From positions 1-39,058 of the forward strand of contig JBEBHD010000016.1 in NCBI GenBank assembly GCA_040080915.1: 39,058 nucleotides of DNA, in the 5' to 3' direction. Under the pieces are notes generated by a model that had not been told where the DNA came from, did no database searches, and worked only from the letters and a program-made list of their open reading frames with translations. This DNA comes from M3007 sp040080915 (GTDB lineage: Bacteria > Bacteroidota > Bacteroidia > Chitinophagales > Saprospiraceae). Positions 21,268-29,876 of the stretch are shown piece after piece (within the stretch, counting starts at the first letter, position 1; each line of letters starts with the position of its first letter). Made by a program: the position numbers and the translations under genes.

Positions 21268-22308
21268 TTAACCGACCATCCTTGCCTTCATCTGCTTTTT
21301 GTAGCGGAAATAATCCCGAACGATTTGGAAGGCCTCCCGGTACGGGGTCGGGTACACGCCTTTGCGTGCCAACGCCCGGTGCAGGTCGAACAAAATGCGC
21401 CAGTGGCGGGCAAAATCCCGATAGGCTCGCCACGCGCCGTAATCCGGGTCGTATACGTGGGCCGGCTCGCCCAAAACGCCGTTCAGTTCCATCACGCACA
21501 CCTCCCCCCTGCACAAGGCCTCCGTGGAGGCGCACTTCAGGTCGAAACGGCCATAGTGAAAGCCCTTGATCTGCGAACAAATCGGCTCGAAGGTGCGCAG
21601 CAGTTCGGGGCCGATCAGATGGTTGGCGTTCAGAAACGTGGTGCCCCGCGAATGGTTTCCGATTGGTTCCAACAGCACAACCTCGCCCGCAGGCGGTACG
21701 CGCCGGAGCAGTTCGGGCTGATCGCGTTGCAGTCGTTCGATCTGAAAAGCGGCCCTCATCGAGCGGTTCATGAGCGCCCGGATGTCGGAAGTGCCGTCGC
21801 CCGTCACGCTCAAAAATGCTTTGACGCACACGGAGGTGATACCGAAAGGGCCGCCGTCGGGGAAGCGATGAAAAAGCACTGTCGCCTCCATCGGATGGGT
21901 CAAAAATTCTTGAACCAGAAAATTTACGGGAAAGCGTTGCAGGTGCCTGCCGAGTGTTTCGGCATCTCCGATTTTTTGTATCAAAAATCCGCGCTCACCT
22001 ACGTCGGGCTTGGCTACCACAGGAAATGAAATGTCCGCTGCAGCCAATTTTCCCTCCACTTCAGCGAGCGGCGTTCCGGCCAAAACCAGTACGGATTTGG
22101 GTTTGTAACGAGCAGGCACTAATTCCAAAATCGCGTGCTTGGACTCGCCAAAAGCACCGCCCAAGGGCATAGCCGGGTTGACATTGCTGAAAAAAAAGAA
22201 ATGCCGCGCCCGCGCGGCATACCACAGGAACATGCCATACACTGGCATGTTGGCGAACCACCAGGGCAGGTACTCCCAAACCGTCCATTTCGTGAGCCAA
22301 AGCCTCAT
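21268..22308 (-). CDS. ATP-grasp ligase family protein
   Basis: A 346-residue protein. The N-terminus is aromatic and partly hydrophobic (WEYLPWWFANMPVYGMFLWY, then RHFFFFSNVNPAMPLGGAFG), suggesting membrane proximity. The rest has ATP-grasp features: FPVVAKPDVGERGF (lysine of the nucleotide-binding loop), FLVQEFL, and a C-terminal metal-binding region with FHYGRFDLKC and VMELNGVLGEP (Asp/Glu/Asn). ATP-grasp enzymes join a carboxylate to an amine or thiol through an acyl-phosphate; homologues are often annotated D-Ala-D-Ala ligase-like, but the substrate is unknown. Its ATG is 9 bases after the DUF1501 stop, implying a common operon. Confidence 0.82.
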   Translation of the reverse strand: MRLWLTKWTVWEYLPWWFANMPVYGMFLWYAARARHFFFFSNVNPAMPLGGAFGESKHAILELVPARYKPKSVLVLAGTPLAEVEGKLAAADISFPVVAKPDVGERGFLIQKIGDAETLGRHLQRFPVNFLVQEFLTHPMEATVLFHRFPDGGPFGITSVCVKAFLSVTGDGTSDIRALMNRSMRAAFQIERLQRDQPELLRRVPPAGEVVLLEPIGNHSRGTTFLNANHLIGPELLRTFEPICSQIKGFHYGRFDLKCASTEALCRGEVCVMELNGVLGEPAHVYDPDYGAWRAYRDFARHWRILFDLHRALARKGVYPTPYREAFQIVRDYFRYKKQMKARMVG

Positions 22309-22317
22309 GCCTGCGGG

Positions 22318-23949
22318 TCAAAATCGGATTTCGCGCTGAAAAACCTGCCCGTTGGCCATGAGCCGGTACTGGTAGGTGCCGGGCGGCAGGTACCAGTTTG
22401 CCGGGCGGAAAACGAAGGTGTGGCTGCCCTTGGGCACAAAATCGCTGACCAAGGTGCGCAGGGCATGCCCGGCCTTGTCCAACAGTTGCAGCCGCACGGC
22501 ACTGCCGTGGGTCAGGGCGTATTTGATAGCGAAAGCTCCCGGCTCGGTGGCGTGCGGATTGTGGCCGAGGAGTGCGGCTTTGCCATTGTCGCCAAGGGCT
22601 GGCGGTGTAGTCGGCAGCAGGCCACCGATGGTGGGTCGGGGCTTGCCGAGCACGAAATTGACCAATTCGGGCGGATTACCGAGCCAGTCTTGGAGCACGC
22701 TGGCATACACGTCGCGGAAGTCCACACTGAACGGCGGGTCGCCCACCGGGTCGGGGTTGCTTAGGTCTTGGTAGTCGCCGACAAATCCGTTGCCGATGCC
22801 GCCGCCGAACAGGAGCGTGTGCGTTCCGGCCCCGTGATCGGTGCCGCGAGAACCGTTTTCGTAGATGGTGCGGCCAAATTCGGAGAATGTCATGGTCAAC
22901 ACCTTTTTTTCGAGGCCGCTATTGCCGTGGGCGAGGTCGTCGTAAAACGCCCGAACGGACGTAGCCAGTTGGGTGAGCAGGCTGAGGTGGTTGTTTTTTT
23001 GGTTGACGTGGGTATCAAAATCGCCGATGTCAACGAGGAAAATCCGGGTTCCCATGTTGCCCTTGATAACGCGGGCGATGATAGACATGGGTGCCGACAG
23101 GGAGTTGGGCGCTGCTGGGTAAGTCACGTCGTTTTTGCCCGCGTTGAACGCTTCTTTGATCGTTTCGGCGTATCGAAAGGCTGCGTTGGCCGTTTGGCGC
23201 ACAAATGCCAGTTCCTGGTCGCGGTTGGAGGCCGTGAGTGTTTCAGTTTCAAACAGTTGGCCAGTCTGGGCGATCTGGTAAAATTCTTGGGGGCTGCTGA
23301 CGGCGAGAGCCATATTGGCCTCTTCGGCGGTGAACAGCAGGTTGGTTTGAACGCCGATCTGGAGGGCAGGCGGCACAGAGGGCGGTGCTTCGAGGAAGGC
23401 GGCGTACTCGTTTTCGAGGAAACGCCCGATCCAGCCAGTTTCGACCACCTCGTTGCGATCGCTGGCCGACACGATGATGTCGCCCGAACGGAAATGGCTG
23501 TAATTGGGACTGGGGTAGCCCACGTTGAAGATGCACTTCATCATGCCCTCAGTCCATAGGGGTTGCAGGCTGTTGGTCTCCTGAGGCATACCGTACTGGG
23601 TGCTCAAGGCCCAGAGCTTGTTGTCGGGTATGGCGAGCGTGGGGCGGAGGTTGTAGTACTCCGAGCTGCCGCGTTTGACTACGGTATTGAGGCCGTCGTT
23701 TCCGCCGTCAAGGCGGATAAGGACGAGGATGTGGTCGTTGTCGTCCCAATTGGCGGCAGTGAGGGCGGCCAGCAGGGGTGTGGGCTGAAATGCACGCACC
23801 GGCAAGCCGCCGAGCAGCATGCTGCCCGCGCCGAGCAGGCCGGAAGCGGAGAGGAAATCGCGGCGCGACCACAGGCGGTGTTCCTGCTCGTGGGCGGGGC
23901 CGTGTTCAAGGGCGGAGCCGTGGCGTGGTTTGTGTTTCATGTTTTTCAA
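22318..23949 (-). CDS. DUF1501 protein with Tat signal and C-terminal sorting-like domain
   Basis: A 543-residue protein. The N-terminus has a twin-arginine signal SRRDFLSASGLLGAG (residues 28-42), so it should be exported folded. The DUF1501 core follows (LVLIRLDGGNDGLNTVV, MSIIARVIKGNMGTRIFLVD, DFDTHVNQ, MTFSEFGRTIYENGSRGTDHGAG), which resembles the alkaline-phosphatase/sulfatase fold with Asp/His metal ligands. The last 90 residues (AFAIKYALTHGSAVRLQLLD to GQVFQREIRF) form a beta-rich domain like FlgD-type or T9SS sorting domains. DUF1501 and DUF1800 genes are usually paired; here DUF1800 lies 65 bases upstream. Molecular function unknown. Confidence 0.9.
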   Translation of the reverse strand: MKNMKHKPRHGSALEHGPAHEQEHRLWSRRDFLSASGLLGAGSMLLGGLPVRAFQPTPLLAALTAANWDDNDHILVLIRLDGGNDGLNTVVKRGSSEYYNLRPTLAIPDNKLWALSTQYGMPQETNSLQPLWTEGMMKCIFNVGYPSPNYSHFRSGDIIVSASDRNEVVETGWIGRFLENEYAAFLEAPPSVPPALQIGVQTNLLFTAEEANMALAVSSPQEFYQIAQTGQLFETETLTASNRDQELAFVRQTANAAFRYAETIKEAFNAGKNDVTYPAAPNSLSAPMSIIARVIKGNMGTRIFLVDIGDFDTHVNQKNNHLSLLTQLATSVRAFYDDLAHGNSGLEKKVLTMTFSEFGRTIYENGSRGTDHGAGTHTLLFGGGIGNGFVGDYQDLSNPDPVGDPPFSVDFRDVYASVLQDWLGNPPELVNFVLGKPRPTIGGLLPTTPPALGDNGKAALLGHNPHATEPGAFAIKYALTHGSAVRLQLLDKAGHALRTLVSDFVPKGSHTFVFRPANWYLPPGTYQYRLMANGQVFQREIRF

Positions 23950-23972
23950 CGTTGTGATCCAGATCGGTTTAT

Positions 23973-24004
23973 AGACTTTTCTGGTTTAAAAACCTGGAAA
24001 GTTT
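23973..24004. repeat. Degenerate copy of the AAAACCTGGAAGGTCT palindrome
   Basis: AGACTTTTCTGGTTT (from 23973) and AAACCTGGAAAGTTT (to 24004) form an imperfect inverted repeat related to the one at 20662-20694. It lies in the 65-base gap between DUF1800 and DUF1501 and could attenuate transcription between them. Confidence 0.5.
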
Positions 24005-24014
24005 GAGGCGCACT

Positions 24015-25532
24015 TCACATCAACTGAAACTCCGGCTGTTTGGCCAAATACTGCACCAGGGCAATCACTTGGTACGGTGCCTCATCCCAGCCGAGGTTCC
24101 AGGAACCGTCGGTGAAGTAGCCTTCCGGGATGCCGTTTTTGAAATACTCGACAGCGGCGGCGAAGTGGATCGCGTCCAATTCCTGGCCACAGAAAAAATC
24201 AACGAGCGTCCGGACGATCACGGCCGGGTCGTTGCTGTTGTTGGTCAGGTTTTGAGCCAGCGAGCGCAAGTTGGTGCGCAAGGCTTCATTTTTGGAAATA
24301 TGGTTTGACATGAGCAGGCTGGCAAACTTCCACCGGTTGGTGAGCGTGCTCTCGTTGATCCACTTGCGATGCCCGGGCCAGCCAGCCACGTTGGGGGGAT
24401 CAAGCGGCACCTGCCCGAGCCTGTCCATCCAGAACGTGGTATCGTCCCACCAAATCGGTAGTGCGTGCGTGGTTGAGTTGGCGCCGATTGTTTTCATGAT
24501 TGGGATGAGCAGTTCCATCGGGCTTTTGATCCGGGAGTTGATGAACCGCTCCTCAAAAAAATGCTCGCTTTTGAGCAGTTGTTTGATCATGGGCAGGAGT
24601 TCCCAATTGTTGGCGCGCAGCGTGGCTGCCAGCCCTTGCACGATCGCGGGGTCAATATCATGAAAAACAAAGTGGCGGTACAGTTTGCCAGCGACGAACT
24701 CCGAAACTTGCGCGGGGCGTTCCTGAAAAATCAGGTTGTGGGCGCTGTCGGTGTCGAAGTTGCCGGTCACGCCAAAGATCGTCTTGGGGTTGTTGTCAAA
24801 TTTTGTCGAGTCAAAGAAATGCGGTGTGCAGTCGTTGAAGGAAGCCTTCCAGCCCGTGAGCGCCCGGGCCATTTCCACCACATCGTTCTGGGTGTAGCCG
24901 TTGCCCTCACCCATCGTGAACAGCTCCATAAGCTCGCGGGCATAATTCTCGTTGGGTTCGCCCGCTTCGTTGACATTTCCGTTGAGGAAAACAAGCATGG
25001 CCGGGTTTTTGCCCATAGCCAGCACGAACTCCCGAAAGTTGCCGAAGGCATACTGGTGCAACAGCACGAAATATTTCCACGTGTAGGCGTTGCAGCCGAC
25101 GATGTACAGTTTGGTGACAAAGTGGTTGTGCCAAAACAGCGTCATTTTGGCCCGCACGCTCTCGTCGAGCATGTCCGAAAACCAGCGGTGACGCAGGTAG
25201 CGGCGGTGCTCCTCCATCTTGCCGACGTTGTTGGCGTACTGGGCGGTAGTCCACTGCGACCAGTCTTCCGGCTGCGGCACCGGCGGCATTGGCAAGGCAG
25301 CAGCGGCATCGAGCAACTGGTCCACCAATGCAGACGGGTGAAGTGCGAGGCCTTGGTTGATCTGCTCAAAGGTAGCACCAAAGCCTATGCGTCGGTACAG
25401 ATGCGCAACGCGGCGGGCGTTCCAAGGCTTACCGGGCGAAGGCTGGTACGGGTCGAGCGAATCGGCAAGGGCGGGCGTGGCCGAAGCAAGTCGGCTCTTG
25501 TTTTCGATCAAAGAAAAAGTAGCGGCGGGCAT
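24015..25532 (-). CDS. DUF1800 family protein
   Basis: A 505-residue protein, mostly helical, with the DUF1800 signatures: AHLYRRIGFGATFEQINQGL, MTLFWHNHFVT, NENYARELMELFTMGEGNGY, MARALTGWKA, NSRIKSPMELLI and DPPNVAGWPGHRKWIN. It has no obvious signal peptide at its N-terminus (MPAATFSLIENKSRLASATP). It is the first gene of an apparent four-gene operon with DUF1501, an ATP-grasp ligase and a SlyD-like FKBP. DUF1800/DUF1501 pairs are common in Bacteroidota, Planctomycetota and Proteobacteria, but no biochemical role is established as far as I know. A -7 box lies at 25596-25603. Confidence 0.92.
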   Translation of the reverse strand: MPAATFSLIENKSRLASATPALADSLDPYQPSPGKPWNARRVAHLYRRIGFGATFEQINQGLALHPSALVDQLLDAAAALPMPPVPQPEDWSQWTTAQYANNVGKMEEHRRYLRHRWFSDMLDESVRAKMTLFWHNHFVTKLYIVGCNAYTWKYFVLLHQYAFGNFREFVLAMGKNPAMLVFLNGNVNEAGEPNENYARELMELFTMGEGNGYTQNDVVEMARALTGWKASFNDCTPHFFDSTKFDNNPKTIFGVTGNFDTDSAHNLIFQERPAQVSEFVAGKLYRHFVFHDIDPAIVQGLAATLRANNWELLPMIKQLLKSEHFFEERFINSRIKSPMELLIPIMKTIGANSTTHALPIWWDDTTFWMDRLGQVPLDPPNVAGWPGHRKWINESTLTNRWKFASLLMSNHISKNEALRTNLRSLAQNLTNNSNDPAVIVRTLVDFFCGQELDAIHFAAAVEYFKNGIPEGYFTDGSWNLGWDEAPYQVIALVQYLAKQPEFQLM

Positions 25533-25595
25533 GACTTTTCAACGATGGGTGTCAGAAGCGCGGTCAGAAAATCCGTGTCCGATTTTTTCAAAAGC

Positions 25596-25603
25596 CAAAA
25601 TTA
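25596..25603 (-). promoter_or_regulatory. -7 promoter box for the DUF1800 operon
   Basis: The minus strand reads TAATTTTG (TAnnTTTG), 63 bases upstream of ATG 25532 in a divergent 174-base intergenic region. No -33 TTTG at normal spacing was seen. Confidence 0.45.
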
Positions 25604-25624
25604 GGAAAGGTTTGAGCAAACTCG

Positions 25625-25654
25625 TTTGGCGCAGGCCGTTTACCTTTACATTTG
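25625..25654 (+). promoter_or_regulatory. Promoter for the SprB-repeat protein gene
   Basis: TACATTTG at 25647-25654 matches TAnnTTTG, and TTTG at 25625-25628 could be the -33 element with an 18-base spacer. The start codon is at 25707, 52 bases on. Confidence 0.55.
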
Positions 25655-25706
25655 CTAAAAAAAAGCCTGAAATCTGCCATTTAATCCCTGTACAAAAAAA
25701 GTAGCC

Positions 25707-28700
25707 ATGTTTTCACGTACTCTCATACTGGTATTGACATTCCTAGCCGCCGGGGCCGGTGCCCAGACGGTCTTGCTTGATGAAAATTTCAACACTTGCG
25801 CCCTGCCCGCCGGATGGCAGGTACGTATCATGGGCGACAACCTCAGCCCGATTTGGTACGTCGGGCTGGCCCAAAATGCCTCCGCGCTGGGCCAGAGCAT
25901 AGACGGCAGTTGTTTCCTGTTCATTGACGACGAGTCAGGCGGTGTCACCGCGCCCGGGTATATGCTCGAGTTCGTTTCGCCGGCTTTCAATGCTGCGCCG
26001 TATACCACCGTGATGTGCAGCATGGACGTGCATTTCCGCTTCGGGGCCAACGATTTCCTGCAAATTTTTGTCTCCGACGGCATGACCGAAACGCTTTTGG
26101 CCCGCTTCGACAATTACTCCACCAACTACGAGGGCCTTGACAAGGGCGATTATTTCAAACTCCGGCACGACTTGGCGTTCGTATCGCAGTCGCCCCAAAC
26201 CAAACTGATTTTCCGTTACTCCAGCCCCAACGGCAGCAAAGGCAAGTATGCCGGCATAGACAATGTGCGCGTGACCGGCTCCGGTGCTGGCACCAACGTG
26301 CTGCTGGAGGATTTCGACCTTTGCCAAAAACCTCCAGGTTGGACAACTCAGGTCGTTGCGGGCCAGCAAGACTGGTCGTTCGGATTTGTCCCGATCGGAT
26401 CGTCCGCATTTTACGAGGGCAGTTCGATGAACGGTACCTGTTTTGTTTTTTTTGACGACAACAAGCAGGGCGATACCGCCCCCGCATCCACCATCCGCTT
26501 GCGCTCGCCCTGGTTTTCCGGCACTCAGTTTTTTGAATATAAACTAACCTACGACGCGATCATGCGTTACTCAGGCTATGAGTCATTCGCCGTTTTTGTG
26601 GAAAACGAAAAGGGCGAAACGACGCAGCTCGCCAAAACGGAAGGCCATGTAGCCGGGCCGTTTTTCCCCAATTACGGCAGTTTTGATTACGATTTGTCGC
26701 CTTACCGGTCCCAGCAACTGCGCATCATTTTTGAATACGCCGATGGCGGAGTACATGGCTATTGGAGTGGAATTGACAATGTAAAAGTCACCGGCAGCGG
26801 GCCTGCGCTGGATTTTTGCGCTAATGCCGTCGCCATCACCACCGCCGCTCCGTGCTTGCCAGCCAACAATACCAACGCTTTGTTCAACGGCCCGACAAGC
26901 ACGTGTGCTGACCGATCCGCAGGCAGCCTTTGGTTCCGCTGGACGGCCGATTTCACCGGAGTTGCCAAACTGACTACCCGTGCCGATTTCAACGACGTGG
27001 TCAACGTGTTCACCGGCGGCTGCGCCAATCCGCAGCCATTGGTGTGCGACAACCGCGACGAACACGGCTTTGCCGGAGAAACCACTTATTTCCCGGCACA
27101 AACGGGCACCCAATATTTTTTCCGTGTTTCGGGCGTAGAAGGGGGTTTTGGTTTGACGCGTGGGCAAGTTTGCATCGGCTTGGAGCAGGCGGCTAATTTC
27201 CCCGTGCGGCCAGCCAATGACGATTGCGCCACCGCACATGTAATCGCCGTGGGCGGCCCGTGCAAACCGGGCAACAACCGTAACGCCGCCATGTCGCCCT
27301 TCCAGCCCTCGCACAACCGATTGGCCCGTGCCGACGTGTGGTACCGGTTTGTCGCCCCCGCGCTTACCCCCGGCCAAACGCTTGAACTGACTGCCGATGC
27401 CGACTTTTCCCATATCATTACGCTGTACAGCGGTACCTGTACCAGCCTGACCGAACTGGCCACCAACCACAACGGCGGCGCATTAACCATGCCGGCCTTG
27501 ACTGCTGGGCAAACCTACTCGGTGCAGATCGCGGGCGTTTTTGCCACCGTAGAGGGCGTTGTTTGCCCCGAATTGCATATCCGGCAGGCCGTTGTTCCGG
27601 CCAACGATGCCTGTACATCGGCCACGGCTGTCGTGCTCAATGCGGGCTGCCTGCCCGCCACCAACCTTGGCGCGGCGTTTTCCGGGGTCAAGCCATCCTG
27701 TGCCGTGGCAGTGGATCGCGACGTGTGGTTCCAGTTCACGGCACCGGGTTTTGGTTCGGTGCAGGTAAATACCGGAGCACGATTCGAGCACACGCTGGCT
27801 GTTTGGGAGGGTGATTGCAACGACCTGAAACAGGTTTTTTGCACTGTCAATCCGTTGCCATGCAACGGCTACGTCACAGTGCCCAACCTGAACAACGGCC
27901 AAACCTACTACCTTCAAATCGCTTCGCTGAACGGAGCCTCCGGGGTAGGTTCGGGCGATATTTGCCTAAAAATCCGCAACGCGGCACTGCCCTCCGATTT
28001 TAAGCCATTGGGTCTCACGGTGCAGGAATTGTGTGTTGGAAAGGATAGTGTCAAATTGCTCACCACGGTTACCGGAGGCACGCTGCCCTATTCTTTTTTG
28101 GCCGATACCGCCGGGCAAATCGTAAGCAGCGGGGTTCCTTGGGCCGTGCAGGTACGGGATGCCATCGGCTGCCAAACCTACCAAGCCGATACCGCCAAAA
28201 CGTGTTTGGCCAACGCCTGTACAGCCAATGTGGAAATCGTGCCTACGCCGCCCACCTGTTTTGGCAAAACCGACGGAGTTTTGAGCGCCGCCGTGCTTAG
28301 CGGCGGCACAGGGCCGTTTTTCTTCGAGTGGTCCAACCATATTTTTACCGCCAACAACGCCAATCTCGCTCCCGGCACTTATTCGCTGACCATTTCGGAA
28401 ACCACCGGCTGCACCTATGTTCTGGAAGCCGAATTGGGTGACCATGACTCGTTGCGGATCGAAATAGCCGCCGTGCCGCCGACGTGCTTCGGTGATTCCG
28501 ATGGCGTGTTGAGCGCATTGGTCGTCAACGGCGGGATATGGCCGGTGACGTTCAGTTGGTCCAACCAAGCGACTACCGCCGAAAACGCCAACCTGACTGC
28601 CGGGACGTACACCTTGACTGTGACGGAAAGCACCGGCTGCACCCACGTCGTTGAAACAATACTGGAGCAATTCGACTCGCTGCTGTTCGGGATTGACATG

Positions 28701-29648
28701 GTACACCCCTCGTGTTTCGGCACCTCCGACGGTTCGTTGAGCGTTTCGATTGTCGGCGGCGGCGCAGTGCCGCTCCTATTCGAGTGGTCCAACCAGGTTT
28801 TTTCGCCCGACAACCCCAACCTGCCTGCAGGTACGTACACCCTGACTATTACAGAAAACACCGGGTGTACCCATATTTATGAAGCCGCGCTGGAGCAGCC
28901 CGATTCCCTGCGACTTGATGTCGTCACCGTTCAGCCCTCGTGCTTTGGTGATACCGATGGCTCGTTGAGCGTGTCGGTCGCTGGCGGCGGCGGAGGGCCG
29001 TTTTCATTCAAGTGGTCCAACCAGGTCCTCTCTCCTGACAACCCCAACTTGGCCGCCGGGACCTACTCCTTGACTATTACAGAAAACAACGGCTGTACCT
29101 ATGTTTCTGAAGCCATGTTGGTGCAGCCCGACTCCTTATACCTCCTGTTCGAAAGCCTCCAACACCCCGTGCAAGGGGCCAGCAACGGCAGCATCCATGT
29201 CTCCCAGTTTGGCGGCACGCCGCCGGTTGCGTACTCGTGGTTTTTGAACAACACCGTTTTCATTACCGCAACCCAAGACCTCGACGGCGTGCCCGGCGGA
29301 ACGTATATCCTGTACGTCATGGACGCAAACGGCTGCTGGGACAGCCTTTCCCGCACCCTTGTCGAAACCGTGGGCACCCACTGGCCAGATGATGAGCCAT
29401 TTGGCGTGCGCGTGTTTCCCAATCCGGCTTCCGAGCAGCTAATCGTGGCGGTTTCATCGGAAGCACCGTTGGCGCTGGAGGTCACTTTAACCGACATGCT
29501 GGGCCGAACCTGCCTGAGGCAAACAGCACAACCCGGCAGCGAAATTCTGCTCGATCTTGATGTGCGCGCCTTGTCCCCAGGCATGTACGCACTGCGCCTC
29601 CAAGCAAGCGGGTATCGGGTAACACGACGGGTTCTAATCGGGCGGTGA
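25707..29648 (+). CDS. Large T9SS surface protein with anchor-J, PPC-like and SprB repeats
   Basis: A 1313-residue secreted protein. Signal peptide residues 1-19. Two choice-of-anchor J/MAM-like domains (about 20-195 and 196-368; each ends in a GIDNVRVTGSG/GIDNVKVTGSG motif). Three PPC-like beta domains (about 370-495, 500-628 and 630-760), each with a Cys-rich start such as PANDDCATAHVI and PANDACTSATAV and a FRW/YRF/FQF strand. Then four SprB-type repeats of exactly 76 residues from about 850 (starting TCFGKTDG, TCFGDSDG, SCFGTSDG, SCFGDTDG), a fifth diverged copy (PVQGASNG), and a T9SS type A sorting domain (VRVFPNPASEQLIV to RRVLIGR). SprB-like repeats occur in gliding or surface adhesins of Bacteroidota. 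Ligand unknown; gliding role not shown. Confidence 0.88.
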   Translation: MFSRTLILVLTFLAAGAGAQTVLLDENFNTCALPAGWQVRIMGDNLSPIWYVGLAQNASALGQSIDGSCFLFIDDESGGVTAPGYMLEFVSPAFNAAPYTTVMCSMDVHFRFGANDFLQIFVSDGMTETLLARFDNYSTNYEGLDKGDYFKLRHDLAFVSQSPQTKLIFRYSSPNGSKGKYAGIDNVRVTGSGAGTNVLLEDFDLCQKPPGWTTQVVAGQQDWSFGFVPIGSSAFYEGSSMNGTCFVFFDDNKQGDTAPASTIRLRSPWFSGTQFFEYKLTYDAIMRYSGYESFAVFVENEKGETTQLAKTEGHVAGPFFPNYGSFDYDLSPYRSQQLRIIFEYADGGVHGYWSGIDNVKVTGSGPALDFCANAVAITTAAPCLPANNTNALFNGPTSTCADRSAGSLWFRWTADFTGVAKLTTRADFNDVVNVFTGGCANPQPLVCDNRDEHGFAGETTYFPAQTGTQYFFRVSGVEGGFGLTRGQVCIGLEQAANFPVRPANDDCATAHVIAVGGPCKPGNNRNAAMSPFQPSHNRLARADVWYRFVAPALTPGQTLELTADADFSHIITLYSGTCTSLTELATNHNGGALTMPALTAGQTYSVQIAGVFATVEGVVCPELHIRQAVVPANDACTSATAVVLNAGCLPATNLGAAFSGVKPSCAVAVDRDVWFQFTAPGFGSVQVNTGARFEHTLAVWEGDCNDLKQVFCTVNPLPCNGYVTVPNLNNGQTYYLQIASLNGASGVGSGDICLKIRNAALPSDFKPLGLTVQELCVGKDSVKLLTTVTGGTLPYSFLADTAGQIVSSGVPWAVQVRDAIGCQTYQADTAKTCLANACTANVEIVPTPPTCFGKTDGVLSAAVLSGGTGPFFFEWSNHIFTANNANLAPGTYSLTISETTGCTYVLEAELGDHDSLRIEIAAVPPTCFGDSDGVLSALVVNGGIWPVTFSWSNQATTAENANLTAGTYTLTVTESTGCTHVVETILEQFDSLLFGIDMVHPSCFGTSDGSLSVSIVGGGAVPLLFEWSNQVFSPDNPNLPAGTYTLTITENTGCTHIYEAALEQPDSLRLDVVTVQPSCFGDTDGSLSVSVAGGGGGPFSFKWSNQVLSPDNPNLAAGTYSLTITENNGCTYVSEAMLVQPDSLYLLFESLQHPVQGASNGSIHVSQFGGTPPVAYSWFLNNTVFITATQDLDGVPGGTYILYVMDANGCWDSLSRTLVETVGTHWPDDEPFGVRVFPNPASEQLIVAVSSEAPLALEVTLTDMLGRTCLRQTAQPGSEILLDLDVRALSPGMYALRLQASGYRVTRRVLIGR
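28254..29393 (+). repeat. 228-bp tandem repeat, four clear units plus one diverged
   Basis: Unit starts at 28254, 28482, 28710, 28938 and 29166 are all exactly 228 bases (76 codons) apart. Units 1-4 share the words CFG-x-x-DG, FEWSN/FSWSN/FKWSN and TGC-T-Y/H; units 3 and 4 are closest. The exact spacing shows in-frame duplication of one protein repeat. Confidence 0.85.
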
Positions 29649-29687
29649 CGCATCACAATTTTTGCTTTTCCGTTTGAATTGTTTGCC

Positions 29688-29695
29688 TACCTTTG
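29688..29695 (+). promoter_or_regulatory. Possible -7 promoter box ahead of the polysaccharide cluster
   Basis: TACCTTTG matches TAnnTTTG. It lies 40 bases after the surface-protein stop and about 180 bases before the acetyltransferase gene. TTTG words upstream are at non-standard spacing (11 and 23 bases). If used, the leader is long. The rest of this 222-base gap shows no gene or hairpin that I can support. Confidence 0.35.
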
Positions 29696-29876
29696 GCCCC
29701 GAAAAAAGTGCCTGAGGCGTTTTTGCAAACGACCACTTCCCTATGGGTTGGCATGACTTTTGTCTTCCCCCGTCTCGTGTAATATTTATTGGTTATCCAA
29801 CCATTGAGCACGGGAGTAATTTGAATTTCCAGACAGTCCAACAGATTGATAATTAACGAAAAACAAAATCTTGAGC

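Noticed and set aside
29653..29841. A 62-codon minus-strand frame in the gap before the acetyltransferase
   Set aside because: No family resemblance, no promoter or start signal, and it overlaps a plus-strand promoter-like box.
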